Of a stretch of DNA of 5,035 nucleotides, positions 1 to 5,035 are shown piece by piece (within the stretch, counting starts at the first letter, position 1; the number at the start of each line of letters is the position of its first letter). The stretch spans positions 1 to 5,035 of the forward strand of contig CATXZX010000179.1 in assembly GCA_958404085.1 (NCBI GenBank), in the 5' to 3' direction. Source of the stretch: an uncultured Prevotellaceae bacterium (GTDB lineage: Bacteria; Bacteroidota; Bacteroidia; Bacteroidales; Bacteroidaceae). The position numbers and the translations under genes are program-made. The notes beneath the pieces were generated by a model. The model was not told where the DNA came from and made no database searches. It saw nothing but the letters and a program-made list of their open reading frames with translations.

Positions 1-845
1 TTCGGCGTGAAGCGCAGGGCGAAGAGGCGGGCCAGCCAGCGGTCGTGCGTGCCGCCGCCGGCCTCGGCGTTGGCCAGCCAGCCGACCTGGTATTCCCGTT
101 TCAGCCGTACATCCATGACGAAGCGGGCATCGTCCAAATCCATTTTCAGGGCTTCGCTGCGTTCGCTTCTTTGGTTGTAAAACCGGAGGTCCTTTACCGT
201 ATAGGCCGGCAGGTTGTCCAGCAGTACGGAATTGTTTCCCTTGAAAAAGTTGCGTCCGTTGAGCAGGACGCTCTCCACGAGCTTCCCGTTCATGTAGATG
301 CGGCCGTCGCGTTTCAGTTCGGCACCGGGCAACTGTTCCACAAGGGCGTCGAGCATCGAACCTTCGGCCAGGTTGAAAGCGTCGGCGTTGTAGATGAGTG
401 TGTCGCCCTTGGTGTAGAACTTTATCTTCGTAGCCGTTACCGCTACTTCGCCGAGTTGCCGGCTCAGGGGCGCACGGCGCATCTTGATGGTGCCTATCGA
501 GTACGTGTCTTCGTACTTCTTGAGTTTGATCCGGAACCGCACCGTCGTCGTCTGGTACCGGGGATTGGTGAGGCGTACCAAGTATTCGCCCGAACGGAAG
601 CCGACGGTCATCGAAAAGTAGGAATTGGGCCGGTATTGCTTGTTCCAGTGCGGCACGGCCGTAGCTATGACGGTGCTGTCCAAGGTCATCAGTTCTACCC
701 GCGTGCTGTCTATGACCGGCTCCATGGTGAATGCGTCGCGGGGCCACCCCATCACGTAGATACTGTCATTCGCTCCGGCTGAGGCCATAAGGGGTATGAG
801 GGAAAGAAGAAGGGTGGTCGTTCTGTGTGTCAGGTTTCTTTTCAT
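1..845 (-). CDS. TonB-dependent-receptor-like outer-membrane protein, N-terminal part (3' end outside window)
   Basis: The reading frame opens at the ATG at 845-843 and runs without a stop off the left edge, giving 281 visible residues. Residues 1-23 look like a Sec signal peptide: basic start, hydrophobic TLLLSLIPLMA, then ASA before the mature protein. Residues about 28-122 look like a beta-sandwich of the carboxypeptidase-regulatory type common at the N-terminus of Bacteroidetes outer-membrane proteins. From about 132 (LGEVAVTATK) a plug-like region follows, with GDTLIYNADAF, the conserved LVEQLPG stretch (169-174) and VLLNGRNFFKG (193-203). The barrel would begin near residue 255 and is mostly missing. 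It lacks the usual SusC signature in the part seen, so a polysaccharide role is not supported. It is 150 bases downstream of the DUF4252 gene with no visible terminator between, so it may be read through from the sigma operon. Substrate unknown. The family call is firm; function is inference. Confidence 0.8.
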   Translation of the reverse strand, partial: MKRNLTHRTTTLLLSLIPLMASAGANDSIYVMGWPRDAFTMEPVIDSTRVELMTLDSTVIATAVPHWNKQYRPNSYFSMTVGFRSGEYLVRLTNPRYQTTTVRFRIKLKKYEDTYSIGTIKMRRAPLSRQLGEVAVTATKIKFYTKGDTLIYNADAFNLAEGSMLDALVEQLPGAELKRDGRIYMNGKLVESVLLNGRNFFKGNNSVLLDNLPAYTVKDLRFYNQRSERSEALKMDLDDARFVMDVRLKREYQVGWLANAEAGGGTHDRWLARLFALRFTP

Positions 846-995
846 TGTCGGGTTTCCTTTCGTTCTTTACGGGAAACGTCCGGACACGAACCACCCCCGC
901 CTGCGCCGGAACCGGCTCAGACTTTTTTCGAATCAGGTGGCCCGGCCGGTCGTTTTCCGGCTTGGCATGTCAGCAGGAGGAAGTTTCTTTTTTCT
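846..995. other. Intergenic stretch between DUF4252 gene and receptor gene
   Basis: These 150 bases hold no gene that I can support. On the minus strand I see no hairpin followed by a T-run, so no terminator for the sigma operon, and no TAnnTTTG-type Bacteroides promoter ahead of the receptor. The stretch has several CCGG-rich short palindromes (for example around 907-916) and one copy of the 20-bp inverted repeat described separately. Before the receptor ATG a purine stretch (AAAGGAAA on the minus strand) is the only ribosome-binding candidate, which is normal for weak-SD Bacteroidetes genes. Confidence 0.5.
926..945 (+). repeat. Left copy of perfect 20-bp inverted repeat
   Basis: The plus strand reads TTTCGAATCAGGTGGCCCGG here. 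Its exact reverse complement is at 2766-2785. Identity stops abruptly on both sides of the 20 bases. It sits 50 bases past the DUF4252 stop codon and 80 bases before the receptor start codon. The two copies bracket the complete sigma/anti-sigma/DUF4252 cassette, and no obvious target-site duplication flanks the pair. Confidence 0.9.
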
Positions 996-1463
996 TTACG
1001 GGTTGAAGTAGCCTTTGTACACGGCACTCAGGTCGTTGATGTCGAGTGACCCCGTAAGAATGATGAGCGACACGTTGAATTTTTCCTTTGTATAAAGGAC
1101 GAATTCGTTCTCCTTTTTGTCGATAACCCGTTTATAAAGGTACACCAGGTTGTCTTTATTTTTCTGGTGCATCAGTTCTTCGAATTTGTACTTGGTCAGG
1201 AATGTTTTGATGTCCTGTTTCAACGGAGAGTTGAGGGGTGGAAATTCATACGTTAGGGTACGTACGGCGTTCAGTTTCTCTATGTTTTTTCCGAAAATGG
1301 TTTTTCCTAACGACACGCAGCTGATGTTTTTGAGCATCTCCTTCGAGATGTAGGTCACGGCGCAGTTCTTGTGGTTGTCGTACTTGTCTAAAAACTCGTA
1401 TTGTGCGTGCAGGGCTGTTGCGCACCACGCGAAGAGCATAAAAAGAAGGATTTTGTGTTTCAT
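996..1463 (-). CDS. Secreted DUF4252-family protein
   Basis: The gene encodes 155 residues. Residues 1-20 are a clear signal peptide (MKHK, hydrophobic ILLFMLFAWCATAL, then HA before Q21), so the product is predicted to be periplasmic or envelope-associated. The mature part matches the DUF4252 layout as I know it: an early VTYISKEML segment (36-44), a middle with SLGKTIFGKNIEKLN, and the ending IILTGSLDINDLSAV (134-148). The biochemical function of DUF4252 is unknown; members are often found in Bacteroidetes sigma-factor cassettes. The ATG at 1463-1461 overlaps the TGA of the anti-sigma gene as ATGA, which fixes the start and suggests coupled translation. The reading frame stays open far upstream, but that part is out of phase with the anti-sigma gene and is not coding. 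The gene is about 40% GC in the lines counted, against roughly 60-70% in the two genes before it, and is rich in Lys and Asn. Confidence 0.85.
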   Translation of the reverse strand: MKHKILLFMLFAWCATALHAQYEFLDKYDNHKNCAVTYISKEMLKNISCVSLGKTIFGKNIEKLNAVRTLTYEFPPLNSPLKQDIKTFLTKYKFEELMHQKNKDNLVYLYKRVIDKKENEFVLYTKEKFNVSLIILTGSLDINDLSAVYKGYFNP

Positions 1464-1999
1464 GACTTTTTGGTATTTGTAAAAGTGAGTTGTCGGATAA
1501 TTGATTTTTGCATGTCGTAGGTGGCTTTTTCCACGGTCTTTATTTCCTGTACGCCCTGACCGATGGCTTTGGAGAAGGCCTTGAATACCCGCTCCACCTC
1601 GGCCTGTGCTTCTTCGGGGGTAGCAAAGGTGTCTTCGGGCGTGGGGCGGGAGGCCTTGTCGGGGCGTGTGGCGACGGCGAACACCAGCAGGAGGACAGCC
1701 GCTGCGCTTCCGGCAAACCGGAGCAGGCGCATCCGGAGGCGCCGGTGCGGGGCTTTCCGCTTTTCGCAGGTTTCCAGGCTGTCTACAAGGATGCTCAGTC
1801 TGTCTTCGAGCCCTTCGGGCACTCGGACTTCCCTTTCCCGGAACGCCCGAAGGCTCCGGAAGTAAGCGCACCAGTGGGTCAGATGGGGCGGAATCCGGGT
1901 TTCTTCGGTAAAGAAACGTTCCAGTTCTTTTTCTTCTGTCGGTACGGTTTCGCCCCTCTCGTAGCGGAGCAACAGGTCTTCTATCTTATTTGTGTTCAT
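1460..1999 (-). CDS. Putative membrane anti-sigma factor
   Basis: The gene encodes 179 residues with a single predicted membrane span at about 92-110 (LLRFAGSAAAVLLLVFAVA) preceded by a strongly basic patch (KRKAPHRRLRMR), which implies a cytoplasmic N-terminus. The N-terminal 90 residues are helical and charged, with the opening IEDLLLRYERGETVPTEEKELERFF that resembles anti-sigma domains in Bacteroidetes. No HxxxCxxC zinc motif is visible and it is not a FecR-type protein. The periplasmic tail of about 68 residues is an amphipathic helix candidate (PEEAQAEVERVFKAFSKAIGQ). Its start overlaps the sigma gene by 14 bases and its end overlaps the DUF4252 gene by 4, so the three are one translational unit. 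The role as sigma antagonist is inferred from position and topology, not from a diagnostic motif. The C-terminal part could instead sense or bind the DUF4252 protein. Confidence 0.72.
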   Translation of the reverse strand: MNTNKIEDLLLRYERGETVPTEEKELERFFTEETRIPPHLTHWCAYFRSLRAFREREVRVPEGLEDRLSILVDSLETCEKRKAPHRRLRMRLLRFAGSAAAVLLLVFAVATRPDKASRPTPEDTFATPEEAQAEVERVFKAFSKAIGQGVQEIKTVEKATYDMQKSIIRQLTFTNTKKS

Positions 2000-2495
2000 A
2001 ATCCATGTATTCGTTGAATCGTTTGCGTAATTTTTTGCGGGCCCGGCTCAGCAGGACGCGTATGTGCAGGGTGTTCAGGCCGGTCCGCTCCGCTATTTCC
2101 TCGGAGGAGTCTCCGTTTACGTCGTGCGATAGGATGATGCGCCGTTCCTTGTCGGGTAGTCCGGAAATGATGCGGCACATCAGTTCCGCCTCGTCCCTCA
2201 GTTCCGTTTCGCGTTGCAGGCTTTGTCCCGTTTCGAGGCTGAACGCCTCCGGCATGTTCCCGTCGTCTTTTTTCCCGTCCCGCAGCATGTTGAGACTCAG
2301 GTTGCGGATGGTGGTCCGAGCAAAGGCTTCGGCGTTTTCGATGCCCGTCAGCTCGTGGCGGCGGTTCCACAGCCGGAGAAATGTCTCCTGCACCATGTCC
2401 TCGGCATCCATGCTGTTGCCCGTCAGGCGGTAGGCCGTTCGGTATAGCTCTTTGTGGAGAGGAAGGAACAGCCTTTTGAATTCAGTCCCGTCCAT
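1986..2495 (-). CDS. ECF-family RNA polymerase sigma factor
   Basis: The gene encodes 169 residues, a normal length for an ECF sigma factor, which has only the sigma-2 and sigma-4 domains. Sigma-2 covers about 8-73, with the core-binding and -10 reading segments visible as DAEDMVQETFLRLW (30-43) and AEAFARTTIRNLSLNMLR (55-72). A variable linker rich in Asp, Glu and Gln follows at 73-102. Sigma-4 covers about 103-160, with LPDKERRIILSHDVNGDSSEEIAERTG as the start of the helix-turn-helix and VLLSRARKKLRKRF as the recognition end. The ATG at 2495-2493 is the first in-frame start that gives a full family match. It directs RNA polymerase to a small regulon in the cytoplasm; the signal is unknown. 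It heads an overlapping cassette with the anti-sigma gene. A candidate ECF-type promoter about 135 bases upstream fits autoregulation, but this is inference. Confidence 0.95.
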   Translation of the reverse strand: MDGTEFKRLFLPLHKELYRTAYRLTGNSMDAEDMVQETFLRLWNRRHELTGIENAEAFARTTIRNLSLNMLRDGKKDDGNMPEAFSLETGQSLQRETELRDEAELMCRIISGLPDKERRIILSHDVNGDSSEEIAERTGLNTLHIRVLLSRARKKLRKRFNEYMDYEHK

Positions 2496-2630
2496 GTCCG
2501 TAGTCTTTTTCGGCCCTGTCCGTCCGTAGTTTCGGTGCCGGTGGTCTTTGTGTGCGTATGCGGATGTACATAGTGTCTGGTCGGTTTTGTTTGTTGTCGG
2601 GGGATGTCTTGGAAAGGTCCCTTTATCTGA

Positions 2631-2660
2631 TAGACACGCAAAGGGGCGGATTTGTTACAA
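2631..2660 (-). promoter_or_regulatory. Candidate ECF-type promoter of the sigma operon
   Basis: On the minus strand TTGTAAC (2660-2654) is followed after 15 bases by CGTGTCTA (2638-2631). The AAC core at -35 and the CGT/GTCTA core at -10, at this spacing, are the general layout of promoters read by ECF sigma factors. An A-rich tract lies just upstream (about 2671-2680 on the minus strand). The predicted start point near 2624 falls at a small palindrome, AAAGGTCCCTTT on the plus strand (2613-2624), that could be an operator or leader hairpin. It leaves a leader of roughly 130 bases. The call is by eye only; no housekeeping TAnnTTTG element was seen here. Confidence 0.4.
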
Positions 2661-2712
2661 CCTTTTCCCGTTTTTTTTAAAATCCGGTTCGATAAAATTT
2701 GCGGATGGCCGT

Positions 2713-2757
2713 AAAACACGCCCCGGACGCAGACGATGCGTCGTCCGGGCCTGTTTT
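2713..2757 (-). terminator. Intrinsic terminator of the lepB-wbqC operon (possibly bidirectional)
   Basis: CCCGGACG at 2722-2729 pairs perfectly with CGTCCGGG at 2742-2749 around a 12-base loop. An outer AAAACA (2713-2718) can pair with TGTTTT (2752-2757), giving A- and T-rich flanks. On the minus strand the stem ends in TGTTTTAC, a short U-tract, about 50 bases past the wbqC stop codon. On the plus strand the same stem is followed by seven Ts (2754-2760), so it looks at least as good in that direction, although no plus-strand gene was found upstream. It separates the lepB operon from the promoter of the sigma operon. Confidence 0.65.
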
Positions 2758-2765
2758 TTTGAAAT

Positions 2766-2785
2766 CCGGGCCACCTGATTCGAAA
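2766..2785 (-). repeat. Right copy of perfect 20-bp inverted repeat
   Basis: The minus strand reads TTTCGAATCAGGTGGCCCGG here, identical to the plus strand at 926-945. The copy begins 20 bases after the wbqC stop codon, between that gene and its terminator. Its GGCCCGG end also pairs with a local CCGGGCC to form a hairpin. The identity ends sharply on both sides. Confidence 0.9.
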
Positions 2786-2797
2786 TACAAGGCCCGG
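2766..2797 (-). other. Hairpin in the wbqC 3' untranslated region exposing the repeat
   Basis: CCGGGCC at 2766-2772 and GGCCCGG at 2791-2797 form a perfect 7-bp GC stem with an 18-base loop. In the minus-strand transcript the loop contains TTTCGAATCAGGT, 13 bases of the 20-bp repeat. No T-run follows directly, so it is not itself a typical terminator; it may protect the mRNA end or present the loop sequence. Confidence 0.55.
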
Positions 2798-2804
2798 GAT
2801 TGAC

Positions 2805-3458
2805 TTAGGGACGACTGTTCTTTTCCGTTCCCGGCCTCAGGCTGTCGCGTAGGACGAGGATGCTTTCGGGTCCCATGTTGAAGAGCAGGTCGGCAATGCT
2901 CAGGTTGGGCAGGAAACCGTTTCGCCGGCTGAATACCTGGTAATAAGGACGGGGAATGAAGAACGGGTCGTCGTCCCAGGAACGCTTGGGATGGATACGG
3001 TCGCGGAAGTCGGCCGTTTCTGCCTGTACATCGGCAAAAGCCGTTGTACGCTCCGTCCGCACGTCGAGCCCGATAAGTTCGCACACCTTTTCGTGAATGG
3101 CTTCGTTGAAGTCTATTAAATAAGTATACGGCCGTTCGTAGAAGGGCCGGAAGTCGTCGGCGTAATATTCGAAGAACGGGCTGTTCTCGTAGGCGCTGGT
3201 CAGGGCGTTCCAATGCAGGTGGCGCCAGTTTCCGTGGTCGCTTATGCGTACGTCGCGCATGGGTGTTTTGGCCGCCGGAAGCAATGTGACGGGCACCGAC
3301 AGGGCAAGCGGTCCGTCGGCCGTGGCTATGACGCAACGGTTCCGGTAGGTCTGTTTCAGGTAGTGGTCGTATTGTTCGATGCGTGCTTTGCCGAAGGCGT
3401 AAAGCACGCTGTAATAGTGAACGGGAGCCAGGTAGGCCGATGAAAGCAACAGGTCCAT
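2805..3458 (-). CDS. WbqC-family protein
   Basis: The gene encodes 217 residues that match the WbqC-like family over the whole length. The opening LLSSAYLAPVHYYSVL (3-19), the EQYDHYLKQTYRNR block (28-41), the LSVPV strand (53-57), the HWNALTSAYENSPFFEYY block (82-99) and the late IADLLFNMGPES (188-199) are all typical. No signal peptide or membrane span is visible, so it should be cytoplasmic. Some family members are encoded in O-antigen or other surface glycan clusters, but the reaction is not established, and here there are no glycan genes nearby. It starts 12 bases after the stop of the S26-like gene, so it is the third gene of the lepB operon in this window, and it ends before a terminator. 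The family assignment is firm; the function stays open. Confidence 0.9.
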   Translation of the reverse strand: MDLLLSSAYLAPVHYYSVLYAFGKARIEQYDHYLKQTYRNRCVIATADGPLALSVPVTLLPAAKTPMRDVRISDHGNWRHLHWNALTSAYENSPFFEYYADDFRPFYERPYTYLIDFNEAIHEKVCELIGLDVRTERTTAFADVQAETADFRDRIHPKRSWDDDPFFIPRPYYQVFSRRNGFLPNLSIADLLFNMGPESILVLRDSLRPGTEKNSRP

Positions 3459-3470
3459 GCCGAGGAAGTG

Positions 3471-4190
3471 TCAGGGTAAGGGTTTCATGAAACGCTGGGG
3501 CCGGAAACCGCGGTAGAACGGTTTTTCCGGGTCGATGGAGTAGGTTATCAGCCGGGCACGGCCGATGAGGTGGCTTGCCGGTACAAAGCCGAAGTAGCGC
3601 GAGTCGCCGAGATTGGTGTCGCGGCCCGTTTCCACCCGGTAGTAGTCCTGGCCGAAACGGACGCGGTCTGTCGCTTTGCCGTCGATGTACAGCGAGTCGC
3701 CCTTTATCGTGGCCCGGCGTCGCTCGTGGCGGTTCAGGGTGTTGCAGAGCAGGCGTATGTTCCACGGCGTGACACGTACGGTGCGGAATTTTCCGGGTAT
3801 GACAATCGGATAGAGCGTGCTGCTCGGGAATCCCGGCCATACCAGCCGCCGGCTCCAGGTGTACCATACGGTGTCGCCCGGTACGGCCGTACAGCGGCCT
3901 ATGCGTACCGGCCGGTCGCTCGGAAGGCTGTCGGTGCCCATGGGGTCGTTGAAGGCCATCCATTCACCCTTCGCAGGTGTTCCGCCGCCCCAGCGGTTTT
4001 GTCCCCATGAGGTCTCGAACGGAAGGCGCAGGCCGTAGCTGGTACGTGTCACCAGGATATGGTCGCCCGCATAGAGCGCCGGTTCGTGCCCGCCCGGCAC
4101 GGTGTAGGGTGTCAGCAGGTAGAGGGCTACGGCCATGCCCGCTACGAGGGCTACGGACAGGCTCAGCAGGAGGTGGCGGTGGGCTTTCAC
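3471..4190 (-). CDS. Signal peptidase I-like (S26) membrane protein, probably catalytically inactive
   Basis: The gene encodes 239 residues with one N-terminal membrane span at about 7-27. The S26 fold is recognisable: PALYAGDHILVTRTSYGLRLP (37-57) lines up with the segment after the catalytic Ser in LepB, GRCTAVPGDTV (98-108) with the Lys box, and GDSRYFGFVPASHLIGRA (195-212) with the last conserved box. The key residues are changed. The Ser position of the SMxP motif is Gly34 (GGHEP), the Lys of the KR motif is Gly98 (GR), and the GDNRDNS stretch reads TGRDTNL, although the following Asp-Ser-Arg is kept. By family knowledge it should not cleave signal peptides by the Ser/Lys mechanism. It starts with GTG at 4190-4188, 15 bases after the lepB stop and in the same frame, and has no in-frame alternative upstream. 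It may be a partner or regulator of LepB, or have another role. Confidence 0.88.
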   Translation of the reverse strand: MKAHRHLLLSLSVALVAGMAVALYLLTPYTVPGGHEPALYAGDHILVTRTSYGLRLPFETSWGQNRWGGGTPAKGEWMAFNDPMGTDSLPSDRPVRIGRCTAVPGDTVWYTWSRRLVWPGFPSSTLYPIVIPGKFRTVRVTPWNIRLLCNTLNRHERRRATIKGDSLYIDGKATDRVRFGQDYYRVETGRDTNLGDSRYFGFVPASHLIGRARLITYSIDPEKPFYRGFRPQRFMKPLP

Positions 4191-4205
4191 GGCGATGGGC
4201 GGGGG

Positions 4206-5035
4206 TTACTTGATGTTGTCTACAAGGCGGAAGAAGCGGTCCCAGCGTATCTTTCCGTCCGTCCAGCCGTAGTCGGGATTCAGCGAGAGCCATACGAAGA
4301 TGGGTTTGCCCACGATGTGGTCTTCGGGTACGAAGCCCCAGCAACGCGAGTCGGCCGAATTGTCGCGGTTGTCGCCCATCATCCAGTAATAGTCCATGCG
4401 GAACGTGTAGCGGTCGGTGGGCCGGCCGTTGATGTAGATTTTGCCGTCGCGCACCTCCAGCCGGTTGTTTTCGTAGATGCGTATCGGACGTTCGTAGACG
4501 GGCAGGTTTTCCAGCGTGAGCCGGATGCTCTCGCCCTTCTTGGGTATCCAGACGGGCCCGTAGTTGTAGGTGGTCCAGCCGGTCACGGCGTTGTGCGGAT
4601 AGAGTCCGGCGTCGTTGCCCGGCGTGGGGCTGATGCTTTCCACTAAGTCGGTCCGTGCTTTCAGCGTCTCGTAGGCGCGGCGCGTCAGGGGCATCCAGCG
4701 GAGCAGGTAGTCGTCGGGCGAAGAGAACGACAGGTCCTCGGCGCTGATACCCAGTTCGCGTACCAGCGACTCGGGCAGCCCTGTCTTGAAGCGCACCAGG
4801 TAGTTGTATTGTACGTTGTCGGGCTCTTTGTTCGGTTTGCCGTCCAGGTAGATGATGCGGTCGCGTATCTGCAACGTTTGTCCGGGCAGGCCGACGCAAC
4901 GTTTTACGTAGTTCTCGCGGCGGTCTACGGGGCGGCTCACAATCTTGCCGAACACTTCGGGATGGTCGGCTATGTATTTGCGTCCGGCGGCATACTGGCG
5001 GCCGAATGCGGCCTGCTGTGCGGCTGCGGGTAGGG
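4206..5035 (-). CDS. lepB: Signal peptidase I, N-terminus outside window
   Basis: The frame is open to the right edge and gives 275 residues plus a stop. It removes signal peptides from exported proteins at the outer face of the inner membrane. The catalytic Lys is visible in YVKRCVGLPGQ (Lys at about residue 44 of the visible part), and the GDNRDNSADSR box is intact (about 220-230), followed by CWGFVPEDHIVGKPIFVWLS. The N-terminal membrane span and the SMxP catalytic Ser box should lie upstream of the window edge and are not seen. The stretch between the Lys box and the last box is about 165 residues, longer than in E. coli LepB, as usual in Bacteroidales. A GTG at 4955 could be taken for a start, but the homologous frame clearly continues through KYIADHPEVFGKIVSRPVD. 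It leads into the S26-like and wbqC genes with short gaps, so they form one operon. Confidence 0.95.
   Translation of the reverse strand, partial: LPAAAQQAAFGRQYAAGRKYIADHPEVFGKIVSRPVDRRENYVKRCVGLPGQTLQIRDRIIYLDGKPNKEPDNVQYNYLVRFKTGLPESLVRELGISAEDLSFSSPDDYLLRWMPLTRRAYETLKARTDLVESISPTPGNDAGLYPHNAVTGWTTYNYGPVWIPKKGESIRLTLENLPVYERPIRIYENNRLEVRDGKIYINGRPTDRYTFRMDYYWMMGDNRDNSADSRCWGFVPEDHIVGKPIFVWLSLNPDYGWTDGKIRWDRFFRLVDNIK

Larger units (their letters stand above)
2496..2804. other. Intergenic stretch between wbqC and the sigma gene
   Basis: These 309 bases hold no protein gene I can support. Reading along the minus strand they carry, in order: a hairpin with one inverted-repeat copy just after the wbqC stop (2797-2766), an intrinsic-terminator-like stem-loop (2757-2713), an AT-rich block (about 2700-2671), the candidate ECF promoter, and a leader of about 130 bases. 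The leader has one short overlapping reading frame of 29 codons from ATG 2571 to TGA 2482, probably fortuitous. Confidence 0.6.

Noticed and set aside
45..782. Plus-strand open frame of 245 codons.
   Set aside because: It lies opposite the receptor gene, whose signal peptide and plug motifs are convincing; the plus-strand product has no recognisable family features.
907..928. GCCGGAACCGGC-like palindrome followed by six Ts on the plus strand, resembling a terminator.
   Set aside because: The stem is short with almost no loop, six bases separate it from the T-run, and there is no plus-strand gene upstream.
926..945. TTCGAATC resembles the T-loop of a tRNA, suggesting a tRNA remnant or attachment site.
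   Set aside because: The bases on either side do not form a T-stem at either copy, and no acceptor or anticodon arms are present.
863..1002. An 11-base direct repeat (TTCTTTACGGG) at 863-873 and 992-1002.
   Set aside because: It is short and partly low-complexity, one copy is the end of the DUF4252 coding region, and no larger duplicated context was found.
1464..1871. Upstream extension of the DUF4252 reading frame to 1871.
   Set aside because: This part overlaps the anti-sigma gene in another frame and is Pro/Arg-rich; the signal peptide begins at the ATG at 1463.
2677..3963. Long minus-strand open frame of 428 codons across wbqC and the S26-like gene.
   Set aside because: It is in another frame over two clear family genes, and its product is a Pro/Arg/His-rich sequence without recognisable domains, as expected for a shadow in GC-rich DNA.
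3964..4899. Minus-strand open frame of 311 codons across the end of lepB.
   Set aside because: It overlaps lepB and the S26-like gene out of frame and is a low-complexity Arg/Pro/His product.

Overview
The window is about 55-60% GC and every supported gene lies on the minus strand, so transcription runs from right to left. The protein families point to the order Bacteroidales, in a relatively GC-rich lineage: a Bacteroidetes-style LepB followed by a second S26-family protein and a WbqC-family protein, an ECF sigma / membrane anti-sigma / DUF4252 cassette, and an outer-membrane receptor with a carboxypeptidase-like N-terminal domain. Weak or absent Shine-Dalgarno sequences agree with this. The genus cannot be fixed from this stretch.

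Right part (5035 to 2805): a compact operon whose 5' end lies outside the window. It holds lepB (signal peptidase I, N-terminus cut off), a second S26-like membrane protein in which the catalytic Ser and Lys are both replaced, and a WbqC-family protein, with gaps of 15 and 12 bases. A hairpin and then an intrinsic-terminator-like stem-loop follow wbqC.

Middle (2804 to 996): a 309-base intergenic stretch carries the wbqC 3' end, the terminator, a candidate ECF-type promoter and a long leader. Then come three overlapping genes: an ECF sigma factor, a single-pass membrane protein read as its anti-sigma factor (14-base overlap), and a secreted DUF4252 protein (4-base ATGA overlap). The DUF4252 gene is clearly more AT-rich than its partners.

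Left part (995 to 1): a 150-base gap without a visible minus-strand terminator, then the first 281 residues of a TonB-dependent-receptor-like outer-membrane protein that leaves the window. A plausible working model is that the sigma/anti-sigma pair senses an envelope signal and controls its own operon and perhaps the receptor.

The most unexplained signal is a perfect 20-bp inverted repeat, at 926-945 and 2766-2785, that exactly brackets the sigma/anti-sigma/DUF4252 cassette with its promoter. It could mark a mobile or invertible unit, a dispersed repeat, or a pair of complementary RNA segments. The sequence alone does not decide between these.
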